64,000 nt of DNA from Granulicatella elegans ATCC 700633 (GCF_000162475.2 NZ_KI391971.1:1571609-1635608); one strand, 5' to 3'. Shown: positions 17,691 through 26,441, numbered from the stretch's first letter. Made by a program: numbers and translations. The notes: generated from the letters alone by a model not told the origin.

Positions 17691-18068
17691 TTATAAGCCT
17701 AGTTCTTTTTTTAATGCAAACTGCAAAACACTAGAAAAATTAATAGACTTTTCTTCTGATAAATCATTTAACCACTTTGGAATTGTTAATGTTTTCTTAA
17801 TCGATTGTTGATTAGCTTTATCCTTGATTGGTTCTTCCCAAATTTCAATATAAATTACCATTTCATCATCTTTTGCTTTATAAGACAGTGGTTTAGGAAT
17901 TTCGATATTGTTTTTATACATTGAAAAAAGCATTCCTTTTAAAACATCCTTGGCATTGTCTACCACTTCTTCTAAAGTTTCTCCATCTGTAAAGACATTA
18001 TCTAATCCTGGAAAATTAGCATAATATATATGATCTTCTTGAGTTAAAACGCATGGAAAAAATAACAT
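17691..18068 (-). CDS. hicB: HicB-family antitoxin
   Basis: This 125-residue antitoxin has the partly degraded RNase H-like HicB fold (YYANFPGLDNVFTDGETLEE, the usual start) and a C-terminal DNA-binding segment, here TLTIPKWLNDL followed by NFSSVLQFALK, resembling a ribbon-helix-helix. It neutralises HicA and represses the operon. It lies 31 bp downstream of hicA in the usual hicA-hicB order. No lesion is seen. Confidence 0.85.
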   Translation of the reverse strand: MLFFPCVLTQEDHIYYANFPGLDNVFTDGETLEEVVDNAKDVLKGMLFSMYKNNIEIPKPLSYKAKDDEMVIYIEIWEEPIKDKANQQSIKKTLTIPKWLNDLSEEKSINFSSVLQFALKKELGL

Positions 18069-18099
18069 ATCTAAATCTCCTCACTTTATATATACAGGG

Positions 18100-18291
18100 C
18101 TAAAACTTTAGCCCTGTAATTCGTTCTATGTTAGAAACTGTACCTGCCGGAATATCTTTTTTAGTACACTTAACAGGACAACTGATTCCATCTTTTGTAT
18201 AGATTTCGTGAGATCCTGTCGTATGATCTAATATCCATCCGGCTTTAAGTAATATACTTCTAACATGTTTGTAAGGTTTTACTTTTGACAT
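18100..18291 (-). CDS. hicA: HicA-family mRNA interferase toxin
   Basis: The protein has 63 residues from MSKVKPYKHV; a GGGGGAAAA site six bases upstream selects this start over one 17 codons earlier that would begin inside the promoter. The dsRBD-like HicA fold is visible: SILLKAGWILDHTTGSHEIY with the conserved catalytic His in GSHEIY, and a C-terminal KKDIPAGTVSNIERITGL helix. HicA cleaves mRNA and tmRNA. It is co-transcribed with hicB. Confidence 0.87.
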   Translation of the reverse strand: MSKVKPYKHVRSILLKAGWILDHTTGSHEIYTKDGISCPVKCTKKDIPAGTVSNIERITGLKF

Positions 18292-18313
18292 AGTTTTCCC
18301 CCTTACACTCAAT

Positions 18314-18342
18314 ATTATACGTATATTTAATACGTGTGTCAA
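18314..18342 (-). promoter_or_regulatory. hicAB promoter with palindromic operator
   Basis: A perfect TTGACA (18337-18342) and TATAAT (18314-18319) are 17 bp apart. The spacer and -10 contain an inverted repeat with half-sites ACGTATT and TATACGT, the likely HicB operator. Confidence 0.82.
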
Positions 18343-18418
18343 TTCTATTTACTTATTTTTTCAAAGCAAAAAACTCAAACTATCTCTGAATACAATATGC
18401 CCCCAAACTTATTATGTT

Positions 18419-19078
18419 CTACTCCACCACAAGCTCACCTTCATCATCTAGTTTAACAAACACGGGATTATATAACTTAGGTTTTTTCGCTAATTTCTCT
18501 AATCTCTCCATATAATTTTGAATAATCTTATCGTGATCTATTTTTGAAACTACGAATTTTTTCTCTTTTACAGAAATAATCTCACTATTTTCAACCAGTT
18601 CACTAGAATATCGATTATACAGCATCGTTATCAGATTGATATCCTCATCATTCAAATCAGCCAAGTCCAACTCCGCTATGTTATATTTATGATTCAAAAT
18701 TTCACTTTCTTTTGCCTTCCAAATATTTAGTTTCTTCATAAAACTAGACCATTCTTCTTCTGTCAGTGTTTGAACGATAAACGCACATCTCTTTGCTCTA
18801 TCTTCATTTACTTTAATGATTTTATCTTCATAGATAGATTTAGAGTTTATATGAAATCTATCACAAATTTTTCCATAGTCCGTCCAAACAGCCCCAAAAA
18901 CTGGTCCTTTTTTTATTCCAATTAGAAAATTTAAATCTGATTCGTCATTTTCTATTTCAGAGAAAAATTCATATAATATCAAAAAAATTTGTAATTTATA
19001 GGGTCTATTGTATAACTTTCTTTCATGTACTTGAAACCAACCACTGAGGGTATATTTTCTATCATCAGAAAACATCAT
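18419..19078 (-). CDS. Panacea/SocA-like protein of unknown function
   Basis: The protein has 219 residues from an ATG ATG pair with AGGAGG nine bases upstream; the frame continues 44 codons further up without a site. The first 75 residues show the pattern RPYKLQIFLILYEFF followed by GIKKGPVFGAVWTDY, which resembles the Panacea/SocA antitoxin domain (LQK-LY and GPV motifs). The rest is a charged helical region. Its neighbours are hicAB and pce. If the domain call is right it may be an antitoxin-like or defence gene; no toxin partner is adjacent. The assignment is tentative. Confidence 0.45.
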   Translation of the reverse strand: MMFSDDRKYTLSGWFQVHERKLYNRPYKLQIFLILYEFFSEIENDESDLNFLIGIKKGPVFGAVWTDYGKICDRFHINSKSIYEDKIIKVNEDRAKRCAFIVQTLTEEEWSSFMKKLNIWKAKESEILNHKYNIAELDLADLNDEDINLITMLYNRYSSELVENSEIISVKEKKFVVSKIDHDKIIQNYMERLEKLAKKPKLYNPVFVKLDDEGELVVE

Positions 19079-19427
19079 AGCTATTATCCTCCTTAAACTT
19101 CCAAAATGACTGTTAATCGTAATATCTATCCTTATTATAAGTCTTACGGGAGAGATTGACAAAAATATTTTGTCAACTGATTTGATAAAGAAGCGTTTTG
19201 CTTCTATCATTTATAGTGTATACAAAAAGGGCCTCATCCCTTATATTAAAAGTGTTCAAACTATTTAAGAGGAGATGAAACCTTATGACTACTATACGCT
19301 ACAAATCAAAGATAAAATATTAAAAAAGGAATTAAGTAACTATCAGTCACTTAATTCCTTCAAAAAATTTATTTAATAGAATTCCTAACAAATATTTTTT
19401 CCCCTGTTAGGAAAGCTCATGATTTGT
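19079..19427. other. Gap between the Panacea-like gene and pce
   Basis: The gap holds a short hairpin near 19209 (AAGGG/CCCTT), an 11-codon ORF with AGGAG at 19284 that I do not interpret, and the pce terminator. An upstream extension of the Panacea-like frame also lies here. Confidence 0.4.
19326..19360 (-). terminator. Terminator of pce
   Basis: Perfect arms AAGGAATTAAGT/ACTTAATTCCTT with an 11-base loop have six Us on the minus-strand side. Confidence 0.8.
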
Positions 19428-21425
19428 CTATCTCGCTCCACCATTCGTTGTAGTTGGATTTAGATTTGTAGTTAAATCCGTATTTGAACTTACTTCTTTT
19501 TCCACAATTGAACTACCTACAGCTGTTTCTGGAGTTCCAGAAGTCGTAGGAGTCACTTCCTCTACTGAATGTTTCGGATTACTTGTTGAATGATTTTCTT
19601 CATTCGATTGTTTTTCTAAAACGGATGACGTATTCAACTCGTGAGTTACAGTTTCTCTACGATTATCACTTTCTGTGTAATGATATCTTTGAGAGCTTTC
19701 AACTGTTGTTCTTGCTTTTTCTGTCTCTTTTTTAACTTTCTTCACTTCTTGAGGAATATCTTTTAGCCATACACCTTTATCATCTACTGTGTATCCATCA
19801 GGTGTTTTTCCACTCTTCAATAATTCCCCATTTGCTTTGAAGTAATACCACTTACCATCAATTTCAGTCCATACTTCTTTTGCTCGCTCACCTGAAGTTC
19901 TGTAATAGTAGTTTTTATACCATCTTGTTAGCATATGCCCATCATTAGCTAGTACGTACTCTTGTTTATCTAGATGTAATTCTCCAGTTTTCATCTTGCC
20001 ATCACCGTCAAGATAATACCAGTTATCTAGATCTTTGACCCAACCTGTTTTCATCTCTCCTGATTCGGTAAAATAATACCAAGCTTTGTCTATCCATTTC
20101 CAACCTTTTTGCATATCGCCATCTTTGGATAAATAATACCATTGACCATTCGAACTAGCCCAACCTGTTTCCATCTGACCATAGCTGTTGAAAAAATACC
20201 ATGAATCATTAATGAACTTCCATTTTATTGCCATTTCTCCAGAATCTTGTAAATAAAACCAACGACTACGCCATTTTTTCCATTTGCTTTCTAACATTGC
20301 TCCATTTCCTTTGAAGAAATAATAACGACCTGCAATCTCACTCCAACCAATCGCATGTTCCCCAGTTGCATATTGATACTTCCAAACATCATCTTCCACA
20401 TACCACTTCGCAGTAAAACTTGGAATTCGAGGATACTGTGTTGAAATATTCTTAAATCCATCCGTACGAATATCAAAAACGGTCGCATCATATACTGCGC
20501 TACTTGCCTTAATCAATTCAGCACCATACGATTTCATTTGATTGATAACATCTGTTGCCAGTTGATTATTCTTCGAAGGATTACTACTTGAAGTTTGTAC
20601 CACAATCGAAGGTTGTAAATTTTGCAGTAAATTAGGTGTATTCGAAAATTCCGCATCAAAATGATGATTAAACTTCATCATATCGACTTTTCCAATGATT
20701 GGACCATAATTATCTTCATTACGATAATCTAAATTGTTCAAATCACCTGCCGTAAAAATTCTCTTCCCATTGACAGTAATCACACTAATGATTGAATTAG
20801 AATTATCATCTACTACTGGTGTTAATTGACCATTTGTATATTTATTTTCATAATTATAGAGTTGAATGTCCATATCTCCTAAAGAAAAATGAGCTTGTTC
20901 TTTTGAAATATCTTGGATGACTGGGATTCCCTTTTGACCCGCAACTTCTAATACCTTGTCATAATTATACTGACTATCCCACAGTCTCTCCTTATCCGTG
21001 ATTCGACTATCACTATAACGCTTCATATACACTTTATTGACATTAAAATTCTCCATCAACTCATCCGCATTCCCAATATGATCTGAATGAGCATGAGTAA
21101 TTAAAATAAAATCTAATGTTTCTACACCCACATTTTTCAAATGACGGATGACACGTTCTGTCATGACATTACGATAATCGGTATTATCACCCTCACGATA
21201 TGGATAACGTTCATCACTTCCATCTGGAAAATCATAATCTTCCCCCGTATCAATCATGGCATAATGCCCATTACTTTCCAGTAAAATAGCATCACTCCCA
21301 AGATTCGTTGGGGAAACATTTATAAAGTGAATCTTGTTTCCATTTCCTTCTTGTGCTTGAACTGGATTCATAAAACTAAGAAATCCAATTGTTGATAACA
21401 TCATCCCTATTTTCCACTTTTTCAT
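19428..21425 (-). CDS. pce: Teichoic-acid phosphorylcholine esterase (Pce/CbpE), choline-binding
   Basis: This 665-residue protein closely resembles pneumococcal Pce (CbpE). A signal peptide (about 1-25, cut after VQA) is followed by a metallo-beta-lactamase-fold esterase with its zinc motif HAHSDH (His111, His113, Asp115, His116), the family strings DTGEDYDFPDGSDERYPYRE and LMKFNHHFD. From about residue 335, around ten choline-binding repeats follow, ending in GKTPDGYTVDDKGVWL, then a Ser/Thr/Glu-rich tail without a sorting signal. It removes phosphorylcholine from teichoic acids and so releases choline-bound proteins. Its presence implies choline-decorated teichoic acid here. Confidence 0.93.
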   Translation of the reverse strand: MKKWKIGMMLSTIGFLSFMNPVQAQEGNGNKIHFINVSPTNLGSDAILLESNGHYAMIDTGEDYDFPDGSDERYPYREGDNTDYRNVMTERVIRHLKNVGVETLDFILITHAHSDHIGNADELMENFNVNKVYMKRYSDSRITDKERLWDSQYNYDKVLEVAGQKGIPVIQDISKEQAHFSLGDMDIQLYNYENKYTNGQLTPVVDDNSNSIISVITVNGKRIFTAGDLNNLDYRNEDNYGPIIGKVDMMKFNHHFDAEFSNTPNLLQNLQPSIVVQTSSSNPSKNNQLATDVINQMKSYGAELIKASSAVYDATVFDIRTDGFKNISTQYPRIPSFTAKWYVEDDVWKYQYATGEHAIGWSEIAGRYYFFKGNGAMLESKWKKWRSRWFYLQDSGEMAIKWKFINDSWYFFNSYGQMETGWASSNGQWYYLSKDGDMQKGWKWIDKAWYYFTESGEMKTGWVKDLDNWYYLDGDGKMKTGELHLDKQEYVLANDGHMLTRWYKNYYYRTSGERAKEVWTEIDGKWYYFKANGELLKSGKTPDGYTVDDKGVWLKDIPQEVKKVKKETEKARTTVESSQRYHYTESDNRRETVTHELNTSSVLEKQSNEENHSTSNPKHSVEEVTPTTSGTPETAVGSSIVEKEVSSNTDLTTNLNPTTTNGGAR

Positions 21426-21454
21426 TGAATAATTACCTCCCTTATTCCTTTTAT

Positions 21455-21483
21455 AGTATAAAACAATACGCTATTACCCTCAA
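21455..21483 (-). promoter_or_regulatory. Promoter of pce
   Basis: TTGAGG (21478-21483) and TATACT (21455-21460) are 17 bp apart, about 30 bp upstream of the ATG. A GGGAGG site follows. Confidence 0.7.
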
Positions 21484-21549
21484 TGAAATTTTTTAGCATA
21501 AAAAAATTCTGTCAGTGATTCATTTGATTCACTCAATGAGTCCAACTAA

Positions 21550-21625
21550 AAAAGGAATTAAGCAAACTGACGCTACTTAATCCCTTCATTAAAATTGTTT
21601 TATCAACCCTATTTGACAAAGAACC
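21550..21625 (-). repeat. IS-end-like repeat, copy 1, containing the abiK terminator
   Basis: A hairpin (AAGGAATTAAG against CTTAATCCCTT) followed by U6 on the minus strand ends the reverse transcriptase gene. It is joined to AACCCTATTTGACAAAGAACC, which resembles the terminal repeat of ISL3-family elements (GGTTCTTTGTCAA type). The same hairpin-plus-end block recurs at 32226-32301. No transposase is attached. Confidence 0.5.
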
Positions 21626-21664
21626 AATATATGGCCAAATCAACGTTTTTCTACCTTACTAGTA

Positions 21665-23470
21665 TTAAAAATATTTAAAATTTTGTTTTTCTCCGCAATC
21701 AACCAGAGAAATATTTCGTGAAAGTAACTCCTCATAAAACTTATTTATGTTCTGTTGATTCCCTTGTCTAAATATATATTTTGAATTCAATTCTGATTTA
21801 TAGCCACGTTTTTTACTTATTGGAAAGTTATTATTTTTATGAAATTTTCTAACTTCAGAGTGCTTAATGATATCATTTTGAATTAAATAATAAATAAAAT
21901 ATCTGAAGAACCAAAACTTTCCAGAAAATCTAGACCTATTTTTAAAAAGTCTATTTGATTCTGCTAGTAATTCATTAATTTTATGCAATAAATCTTTTAA
22001 ACTTAATTTCCGTTTAATATAAATAACTACTAATAAACAAAGTGAGAAATCATCTACTCTATTATCAATCAAACTTAAAATATCTTTTTTTCTAAAAACA
22101 CTACTTGTATTTATGTCGAATTGAGTTATATATAACAAAATCTGATAAAATTCTTGACTGAAATTATTCTTTTTTGAGTAAAGTATTTTTTTCTTTAAAC
22201 TTTCTTGATTTTCTTTAAAATACTTTTGTACTACTTTTTTTGCTTTAGTTCTTAACTTACTGTTTGTAAATAAATTTTCAAATAAATCCATAAACTTATT
22301 AGTTAGTCCAGGACTTTTTATCGAGACATCTAATATTTTTTCTAGCAATGAGTACAGAGTTCTAGGTTCTTCAAACAAAAACAAATCATCTATCTCTTTT
22401 TCGGTAAAATTTCCTTTGTAAATAATATTTCTTAATAAACCTGAAAAAATAATTTTTAAAGCACCTTTATTCCCTATACTTTCCTCAGTTATACACAAAT
22501 CAATATAATCATAAATCAGGTTACGTTGTTTTTTTAAATCTATATTAGTAAAATTATGACTATCAAAAAAATTGAATATTACAGATTTACTTCGTTGATT
22601 ATTTTGTGGAAAATCTTCGATTTCTGTTTTTTCGGTGTTTAAATAAAGATTGTATTCTCTACACAATAGATTTACTTGTTCCATAAATTCTTCTTTTTCA
22701 TTTTCCAATGAATATACAAAAGTAAAATCATCTACATATCGAGCATATTTAAATCCTTTACTTTCTAAAGCTTTATCAAAATAACACATAAACAATTCAG
22801 CTATAATCCTTGAAGGCACATTTCCTGTCGGAATTCCGTGGGTTTCTCCATATTGACATGCCTGAATTAGAGAATCTAAATTATTTGCGAATCCTTTACC
22901 TCTATTCGACTTTGCATTTTCTTTTCCCATAATCATCCAGGGTATACTATGAGTATATAGCGTATGATAAAAATTTGCTAAGTCTAAATGAAGTTGTTTA
23001 TTGCCCGACTGTAATAATCTTGACTTTATTCTTTCAATAGTTTCATATTTATACTTTGGAGAATCAAAGTACTTTGAAATAGATAATTTATTATCGAAAA
23101 ATTCATTAACAAACTTATCCTTATTATCACACATGAATTTTACTAAAACAGTATAACTATATAAGTTTGGTAGTTTATACTGCCTACGTATCAAACCTTT
23201 CTTTGGAATATTAAAGTATATAGGTTCTGTCCAGGTTTTGTCCATAAAATCAAATGTTCCTTGCGATTTTGTAGCCATAATCTGTTCTAAAATTTCTATT
23301 GAATGTATAGAAAAAACATCTAAATTAAACATTTTATAAAATGTTTCTGTATTAAAGTATTCATCATTGTTACTGTTAGTATCTTTATTTTTTCTATATG
23401 AAAAATAACCATATTTTATTAAATATTCTGGAGTAAATAATTCATTATACATATTCTCCAATTCGCTCAT
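21665..23470 (-). CDS. abiK: AbiK-type abortive-infection reverse transcriptase
   Basis: The protein has 601 residues from ATG 23470; a GTG two codons earlier is less likely. The RT fold is clear: LHLDLANFYHTLYTHSIPWM (motif A region), ETHGIPTGN (motif B) and catalytic YVDD near residue 250 in YARYVDDFTF. Length and order match lactococcal AbiK (about 600 residues), whose RT domain is followed by an about 300-residue helical C-terminal half. AbiK makes untemplated protein-primed DNA and stops phage growth. The gene is far lower in G+C than the core genes and sits among mobile-element debris, consistent with transfer. It ends in its own terminator. Confidence 0.82.
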   Translation of the reverse strand: MSELENMYNELFTPEYLIKYGYFSYRKNKDTNSNNDEYFNTETFYKMFNLDVFSIHSIEILEQIMATKSQGTFDFMDKTWTEPIYFNIPKKGLIRRQYKLPNLYSYTVLVKFMCDNKDKFVNEFFDNKLSISKYFDSPKYKYETIERIKSRLLQSGNKQLHLDLANFYHTLYTHSIPWMIMGKENAKSNRGKGFANNLDSLIQACQYGETHGIPTGNVPSRIIAELFMCYFDKALESKGFKYARYVDDFTFVYSLENEKEEFMEQVNLLCREYNLYLNTEKTEIEDFPQNNQRSKSVIFNFFDSHNFTNIDLKKQRNLIYDYIDLCITEESIGNKGALKIIFSGLLRNIIYKGNFTEKEIDDLFLFEEPRTLYSLLEKILDVSIKSPGLTNKFMDLFENLFTNSKLRTKAKKVVQKYFKENQESLKKKILYSKKNNFSQEFYQILLYITQFDINTSSVFRKKDILSLIDNRVDDFSLCLLVVIYIKRKLSLKDLLHKINELLAESNRLFKNRSRFSGKFWFFRYFIYYLIQNDIIKHSEVRKFHKNNNFPISKKRGYKSELNSKYIFRQGNQQNINKFYEELLSRNISLVDCGEKQNFKYF

Positions 23471-24117
23471 TAACACACACCTACCTAAATATATTTGTAT
23501 AGCAGTAAAAAAATTGATTGCAAAATGAAATATAATCTTTTTTACCTTTCATTTTGGGTAGATTATTAAGTTTTTAGCAATATCATCTGTAATTACTAGA
23601 TAGTTAATTTTTCCACCGTTTTTAATATATATTCTTTATTAACGCTATATTCAGATCTAGCATTTAAGAATAGAAAAACATTATACCTTCCTTTTATAGT
23701 TTAAAAAATCTATTATTTTTTAAATTCTTATTCTAAATCAAAAGAAATATCTAAAAAACTTTTCATTTTTTAATAACAACCTCTCAACCTCAATAAATCA
23801 ACTTATCTATATTCTAATGAAAAAAATTGTATACAACAAGTAAAAAAGTAAGCGTTTTTAAAAAGATTACCATTTTAATATAAATAACATATATCACTTA
23901 ATGTTGCAATTTACGGAGAATATAATCCATAAAATTTGATAGCCTCTTACATTAAATTTTAGTATTATATTTATATCATTATCAATAGGAGAAAATATTA
24001 TAAATTTTTTTCTATTGGTGATAATGATTTTTCTTATAGGACCAATGTTATTATCTTTGGATTATCTCTCTATTTGTTGCAGTGTTACAATTATGCATAT
24101 CATTCAAGGAGGATTCT
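23471..24117. other. AbiK leader region with decayed ORF and promoter
   Basis: On the minus strand, between the promoter module (23811-23860) and abiK, two broken frames (for example YNVFLFLNARSEYSVNKEYI, then after a shift NYLVITDDIAKNLIIYPK) suggest a degraded small gene at about 23570-23700. Beyond the module the DNA is AT-rich; on the plus strand a short hydrophobic frame (FLLVIMIFLIGPMLLSL) overlaps the small ORF at 24118. Confidence 0.4.
23811..23860 (-). promoter_or_regulatory. Promoter module A: cre-like box plus TTGTTG-17-TAGAAT
   Basis: On the minus strand, a cre-like 16-mer (23845-23860, TAAAAACGCTTACTTT) precedes TTGTTG (23834-23839) and TAGAAT (23811-23816), spaced 17 bp. It would drive the degraded small ORF and abiK. 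It is one of three copies with the same layout. Confidence 0.6.
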
Positions 24118-24213
24118 ATGACAGTATTTAATGAGGAATTGGTAAATGCCGTCTACAGAGTGTCCAGTATTGATACGATAATAACAGCTTTTGAATATCA
24201 TCTCATCGGGTAG
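24118..24213 (+). CDS. Small ORF (31 aa) with strong ribosome site
   Basis: AAGGAGGATTCT stands right in front of the ATG. The product MTVFNEELVNAVYRVSSIDT plus 11 residues has no signal or membrane segment. A hairpin with T-run (24250-24272) follows. It lies just upstream of a relaxase remnant, so it may be a leftover small gene of a mobilisable element. I do not recognise it, and it may not be expressed. Confidence 0.35.
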   Translation: MTVFNEELVNAVYRVSSIDTIITAFEYHLIG

Positions 24214-24249
24214 CGCCCAGCAGCTTCGAATCCTGCATACTCTTCCAAA

Positions 24250-24272
24250 AAAGAGATCTTAATGGTCTCTTT
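24250..24272 (+). terminator. Terminator-like hairpin after the 31-residue ORF
   Basis: AAAGAGATC/GGTCTCTTT pair with one wobble and one mismatch at the loop end; Ts follow on the plus strand. Confidence 0.4.
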
Positions 24273-24384
24273 GTTATTTCGCTTGTTCAATATAAATGCT
24301 AATATATAAATATACATTTTTAAATTCCCACTTTTGTACATTTTTAGATTGACGTTTATACGAGATTTCTACAATTATGGAGCA

Positions 24385-24735
24385 AGTTCATACCATGAAA
24401 AAGTATCAAGCTTATTACAAGGAAAATAAGGCAGATTCATCGGACAAGGCCTTTTTGTGGGAGAACATAAGGATGAAATCACACGCTACGAAACGACTCT
24501 TGTAAAACTAAAAAAATCCTATTCAAAATGTACTGTACCCCAAAAGTTAGACATGAAAATCTAACTTTTGGGGGTCACTTCAAAAGCTGCCAAATTCAAA
24601 TGATATTTTAGATAAATTGCAAGAAAAAAGAATACCCTAATACAAGAGTATTCTTCTACCAAACCTACTATGGACAATCTTTATCAACTACGAAAGAACT
24701 ACGGAATTTATATGGGTAAGGATATGAAGAAATAA
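24385..24735 (+). pseudogene. Relaxase (mobilisation protein) C-terminal remnant, interrupted
   Basis: Across shifting frames the DNA reads YQAYYKENKADSSDKAFLWE, then HKDEITRYETTLVKLKKSYS, then KLPNSNDILDKLQEKR, then EYSSTKPTMDNLYQLRKNYG and IYMGKDMKK, the usual ending of MobA/Rlx-type relaxases of conjugative or mobilisable elements. At least two frameshifts break it, and an IS-end palindrome is inserted at 24531-24579. The N-terminal catalytic part is gone. Confidence 0.6.
24531..24579. mobile_element. Minimal IS remnant: two facing IS3-type ends
   Basis: TGTACCCCAAAAGTTAGA and its near-perfect inverse TCTAACTTTTGGGGGTCA stand only about seven bases apart inside the relaxase remnant. The end sequence resembles IS3-family (IS150 group) terminal repeats. 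An IS3-like element probably inserted and then lost its whole interior. The flanks share TTCAAAA, a possible target duplication. Confidence 0.55.
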
Positions 24736-24749
24736 AGCTTCATCTCTAT

Positions 24750-26441
24750 TTACATCAATTGAGCACTTAAAACATTTTCTAAAATATCTTCATATTCTTT
24801 GAAAGTTTCAGAATTAAGCAACTGATATTTATCATTTTTTAGCTCAATAATTTTTATTTCCCCTTCAAATATAAACTTCGTTCTTTCAAATCCAATTGAT
24901 GAAAAAATGAGTTGCGTATATTTGGATGAATTCTCCAATATATATTCAATTAAAGCTTGTTCTTTATAATAATCCATCTCTGCATTCTTAGGACTGTCCA
25001 ATACCATTGGTAACTTCAAAGATTTTTTATTGAAACATACTTTAAGATTATTAAGAATGAAATACCATATAACCGTTGAAATAGGTTTATTACTTCCACT
25101 AGCACAAAACACACGATTAATCGCTTTATATTGTGACTCCTCCAATTCATTCAATCCGAATCTCAACACTTGGCTATCTACCATCTCATAATACTTGTTA
25201 TTAATATCAGCTTTTATTTCAGATACTTTTTTTAGTTCTTCTTCGATATTTTCTATTCTATCTTTAAGTTCTTCTTGTAATTGCAATTCACTAAACAATT
25301 CCAGATTCAAGCTATTATAAAGCTCATTTAATCCAATATAACTGGTATAATTTTTGATTTCTTCCTGAGCAGAATCAATATTTTTCTTATATGATTCCAA
25401 TCTATTTGAAAACTCTCTATAACTACTCTCAATTTTCGAAATCACTTTTGAAATCTGTTCTATATCTTCGTAGATGCTGTCACTTATATATATTGAAGTC
25501 TCTATTGAATTATATCTTTTGCTCCTTAGATCAGTGGTATCATTCAAAAATGAATGACATTGAGGACAGATATCCGTCTCTAAAATAAACTTTACTTCTT
25601 TTTCTTTACTATTTTTAAATCTCTCAATTTGGTTCAATGCAATCTCTAGCTCATATTTCTCATTTCTTAAATTAGTAAGTTTATATCTAAACTCATTCAT
25701 AGAATGCAATATATCATTATATTCCTTTGATCTAATAGAAAGTTCTCTTTCGAGCTCTTCTAAATTTTCAGGAACAACTACATTCTCTAATAAATTAGAT
25801 ACTTTTCCCTTCATTTCATCCGATTTTTTATATGATTCTTTAGAGTCATTAATGCGTTCAAATAAATTTTGTTTAATTTTAACACGCTCAAAATAGCTCT
25901 TATCATATATTCCAAGTTGGGAGTAGATCACATCTGGTTTGAAATTTCGATATTGTCCTAAACTTTTAAAAGAATTGAAATTGGTTCCATCATAATAGTC
26001 TTGATCAAGAAAATTCATCACATATGTATACGCTGGTGGGGCAATCTCTAACTTCTCAGTATTTCTATTAGGCAAAAATATTTCAAAAGACCAAATTTCA
26101 CCTAAAAACTCTGATAATTCTGTCCTAGATGATGTTTGAAATAATATCTGAATAAGATCATTAAATACCTTAAATAACTTTCTATGTCTATATATAAAAT
26201 ATTTTTTATTATCAACAAAAAACTCTAAAAGATATACTTTGTCTTCATTTTTCCATTTTTTATCGAAGTGGGCATCAGCTCCCATAACATGATATAAACT
26301 ACGCAACAATACCGATTTTCCTCTATCTGTTCCATCAATACTGCTAGAAGTAACAATATTTACTCCTTTTTCAAAGCTTGTAACAAAAGCTTTTTTAGTT
26401 AAAATATCAAAAATATATATTTTTTTAAAAATTACATTCAT
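24750..26441 (-). CDS. lmuB: SMC/Rad50-like ATPase of a Lamassu-like defence system (LmuB-like)
   Basis: This 563-residue protein has split ATPase ends: an N-terminal P-loop-like GTDRGKSVLLRSL (about 37-49) and a C-terminal Walker B LPMVLDSP (about 478-485). Between them a long coiled coil (about 200-430) carries a zinc-hook-like CPQC near residue 291. This is the SMC/Rad50 layout of LmuB (also DUF2326-type) proteins. Its ATG overlaps the stop of the DUF4297 gene (TAATG), so the two are translationally coupled. Lamassu SMC proteins are thought to sense foreign DNA ends and release the effector. It is intact; the LmuB name is inferred from the gene pair. Confidence 0.7.
   Translation of the reverse strand: MNVIFKKIYIFDILTKKAFVTSFEKGVNIVTSSSIDGTDRGKSVLLRSLYHVMGADAHFDKKWKNEDKVYLLEFFVDNKKYFIYRHRKLFKVFNDLIQILFQTSSRTELSEFLGEIWSFEIFLPNRNTEKLEIAPPAYTYVMNFLDQDYYDGTNFNSFKSLGQYRNFKPDVIYSQLGIYDKSYFERVKIKQNLFERINDSKESYKKSDEMKGKVSNLLENVVVPENLEELERELSIRSKEYNDILHSMNEFRYKLTNLRNEKYELEIALNQIERFKNSKEKEVKFILETDICPQCHSFLNDTTDLRSKRYNSIETSIYISDSIYEDIEQISKVISKIESSYREFSNRLESYKKNIDSAQEEIKNYTSYIGLNELYNSLNLELFSELQLQEELKDRIENIEEELKKVSEIKADINNKYYEMVDSQVLRFGLNELEESQYKAINRVFCASGSNKPISTVIWYFILNNLKVCFNKKSLKLPMVLDSPKNAEMDYYKEQALIEYILENSSKYTQLIFSSIGFERTKFIFEGEIKIIELKNDKYQLLNSETFKEYEDILENVLSAQLM

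Noticed and set aside
19284-19320. Short ORF with AGGAG site between the Panacea-like gene and pce
   Set aside because: It has only 11 codons and no recognisable family; it may be a leftover transposase start but cannot be supported.
24192-24240. tRNA-like string (GATTCGAA with a CCA-poor flank) on the minus strand
   Set aside because: No acceptor, D or anticodon stems can be drawn around it; the similarity is limited to a T-loop-like octamer. A weak likeness to the 506-577 repeat is also too short to call.
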